This document shows, in pieces, positions 14,170 to 14,894 of a DNA stretch of 14,894 nucleotides (the first letter of the stretch is position 1; each line of letters starts with the position of its first letter). The stretch is from NCBI GenBank assembly GCA_047605445.1, contig JASGFP010000100.1, positions 1 through 14,894 of the forward strand, given 5' to 3'. Source of the DNA: JAJXWB01 sp047605445. Its GTDB lineage: Bacteria > Pseudomonadota > Alphaproteobacteria > Rhizobiales > Beijerinckiaceae. The notes under the pieces were generated by a model that was not told where the DNA came from, ran no database searches, and saw only the letters and a program-made list of their open reading frames with translations. The translations under genes and the position numbers were made by a program.

Positions 14170-14185
14170 AACAGCGCGCCGCACG

Positions 14186-14203
14186 GCGAGCCTTCAGGCT
14201 CGC
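14186..14203. repeat. REP-type palindrome, copy 1
   Basis: GCGAGCC-TTCA-GGCTCGC: a perfect 7-bp stem with a 4-base loop, 17 bp after the ackA stop. Together with copy 2 it fills the gap between convergent ackA and atpC and may terminate both. Confidence 0.85.
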
Positions 14204-14236
14204 AGGTCTTCGGGAAAATGACGGAAACGGGGAGCA

Positions 14237-14254
14237 GCGAGCCTGAAGGCTCGC
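14237..14254. repeat. REP-type palindrome, copy 2 (inverted)
   Basis: GCGAGCC-TGAA-GGCTCGC, the reverse complement of copy 1, followed by GGTCCG. It ends 8 bp before the last codon of atpC. Copies 1 and 2 form an inverted pair, as in BIME-like arrangements. Confidence 0.85.
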
Positions 14255-14261
14255 GGTCCGT

Positions 14262-14663
14262 TCACAGCCCCAGCGCGGCCTTCAATTCGTTGAGCTGGTC
14301 GAGCTTCTCGCCCGCCGCGCGCTTGGCTTCTTCACTGGCGGCGTCGGCCAGGTCTTCCTGCGCGTTCTTGATTTCCTGCGCGATCTTGGCGGCGTCGAGT
14401 TGGTCGAGCGGCGCCGCGACTTCGGCAAGGATCGTGAGGCCCGTGGGGCTGACGTCGGCGAAACCGCCGCGCACGAAAATGCGATTGGTCTTGGTGGCGC
14501 TTTCGGCGACTTCGACCACGCCCGGCTTCAGCGCCGTCATGACCGGCGCATGATCCCTAAGGATCGTCATCTGGCCTTCGGCGCCGGGGATGACGACCGA
14601 GTCGACTTCGCCGGAGAACAGGAGCTGTTCGGGCGAAACGAGTTCGAAGTGAAAGGCGGCCAT
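14262..14663 (-). CDS. atpC: F1Fo ATP synthase epsilon subunit
   Basis: A 133-aa epsilon chain, the central-stalk subunit that couples gamma rotation to catalysis and inhibits ATP hydrolysis. The N-terminal beta-sandwich begins FHFELVSPEQLLFSGEVDSVVIPGAEGQMTILRDHAPVMTALKPG (5-49), the strongest epsilon signature; FVRGGFADVSPTGLTILAE follows (about 63-81). The C-terminal helical hairpin (about 88-130) is charged and alanine-rich (QEIKNAQEDLADAASEEAKRAAGEKLDQLNELKAAL). It is the last gene of the atp operon on the minus strand, 91 bp downstream of atpD, with palindromic repeats in that gap and after its own stop. Confidence 0.96.
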   Translation of the reverse strand: MAAFHFELVSPEQLLFSGEVDSVVIPGAEGQMTILRDHAPVMTALKPGVVEVAESATKTNRIFVRGGFADVSPTGLTILAEVAAPLDQLDAAKIAQEIKNAQEDLADAASEEAKRAAGEKLDQLNELKAALGL

Positions 14664-14695
14664 GATTCGATCCGAGCCTTGATCCAGTCTGGACC

Positions 14696-14713
14696 GCGGG
14701 CCTTCAGGCCCGC
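14696..14713. repeat. REP-type palindrome, copy 3
   Basis: GCGGGCC-TTCA-GGCCCGC preceded by GGACC. It has the same loop and flanks as copy 1 with a compensated base-pair change (A-T to G-C), keeping the stem perfect. It lies 33 bp upstream of the atpC start, within the atpD-atpC intergenic region. Confidence 0.85.
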
Positions 14714-14729
14714 AGCAGGGTCACGCAAA

Positions 14730-14747
14730 GCGAGCCTGAAGGCTCGC
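14730..14747. repeat. REP-type palindrome, copy 4 (inverted)
   Basis: GCGAGCC-TGAA-GGCTCGC followed by GGTCCGG, identical to copy 2 including the flank. It ends 8 bp before the atpD stop codon. With copy 3 it forms the second inverted pair. Confidence 0.85.
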
Positions 14748-14754
14748 GGTCCGG

Positions 14755-14894
14755 TTAGGCCGCTTCCGCGGCGAGCTTCTGCGCCTTCTCGACGGCCTGC
14801 TCGATCGTGCCGACCATGTAGAAGGCGGCTTCCGGCAGATGGTCGTACTTGCCTTCGACCAGGCCCTTGAAGCCCTTGATCGTGTCGGCGAGCG
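14755..14894 (-). CDS. atpD: F1 ATP synthase beta subunit, C-terminal 46 codons
   Basis: Only the 3' end is in the window. The minus-strand frame reads LADTIKGFKGLVEGKYDHLPEAAFYMVGTIEQAVEKAQKLAAEAA and then TAA (14757-14755). The phrase GKYDHLPEAAFYMVG is the strongly conserved C-terminal helix region of the beta subunit, the catalytic nucleotide-binding chain of F1. The remainder, including Walker A and B, lies beyond the window edge. The order beta-epsilon on one strand is the usual end of the alphaproteobacterial F1 operon. Confidence 0.95.
   Translation of the reverse strand, partial: LADTIKGFKGLVEGKYDHLPEAAFYMVGTIEQAVEKAQKLAAEAA

Overview
The window looks like chromosomal DNA from a high-GC alphaproteobacterium, probably Rhizobiales-like. 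This rests on third-position GC bias, the sulfonate and form-II CoxL-type genes, and the split of ATP-synthase genes typical of the class; no species can be named from sequence alone. Most of the window is ordinary coding sequence with short gaps. The main exception is an AT-richer stretch of about 0.6 kb at 2652-3266.

Layout. 1-54 is the 5' part of a minus-strand tRNA-Leu(CAA) with a clear sigma70 promoter. 267-1360 carries a YqaA/DedA-family membrane protein overlapped by dsbB. rlmN (1464-2651, minus) faces dsbB across a repeat element. 2652-3266 holds a good promoter, a long structured RNA that starts at the predicted transcription start, a mini-ORF leader with a duplicated ribosome-binding motif, a 64-aa helix-turn-helix protein and a terminator. 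3267-5597 (minus) is a CoxL-like molybdopterin subunit without its usual partner subunits.

5733-14169 reads as a C2-sulfonate (isethionate/taurine) catabolic locus: xsc, an MHS/MFS transporter and a GMC flavoprotein dehydrogenase on the minus strand; a divergent IclR regulator; a class III omega-aminotransferase (minus); and ackA (plus). Inferred flow: the transporter imports a sulfonate; the GMC enzyme could oxidise isethionate, and the aminotransferase could deaminate taurine, both to sulfoacetaldehyde. Xsc cleaves this to sulfite and acetyl phosphate, and AckA recovers ATP and acetate. The combination of GMC enzyme, MFS transporter and IclR regulator recalls the IseJ/IseU/IseR isethionate system. 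No sulfite exporter, sulfite dehydrogenase or pta lies in the window.

The right end (14262-14894, minus) is the 3' end of an F1Fo ATP synthase operon (end of atpD, then atpC), with paired palindromic repeats on both sides of atpC. The most novel-looking signal is the RNA/leader/HTH unit at 2793-3255.
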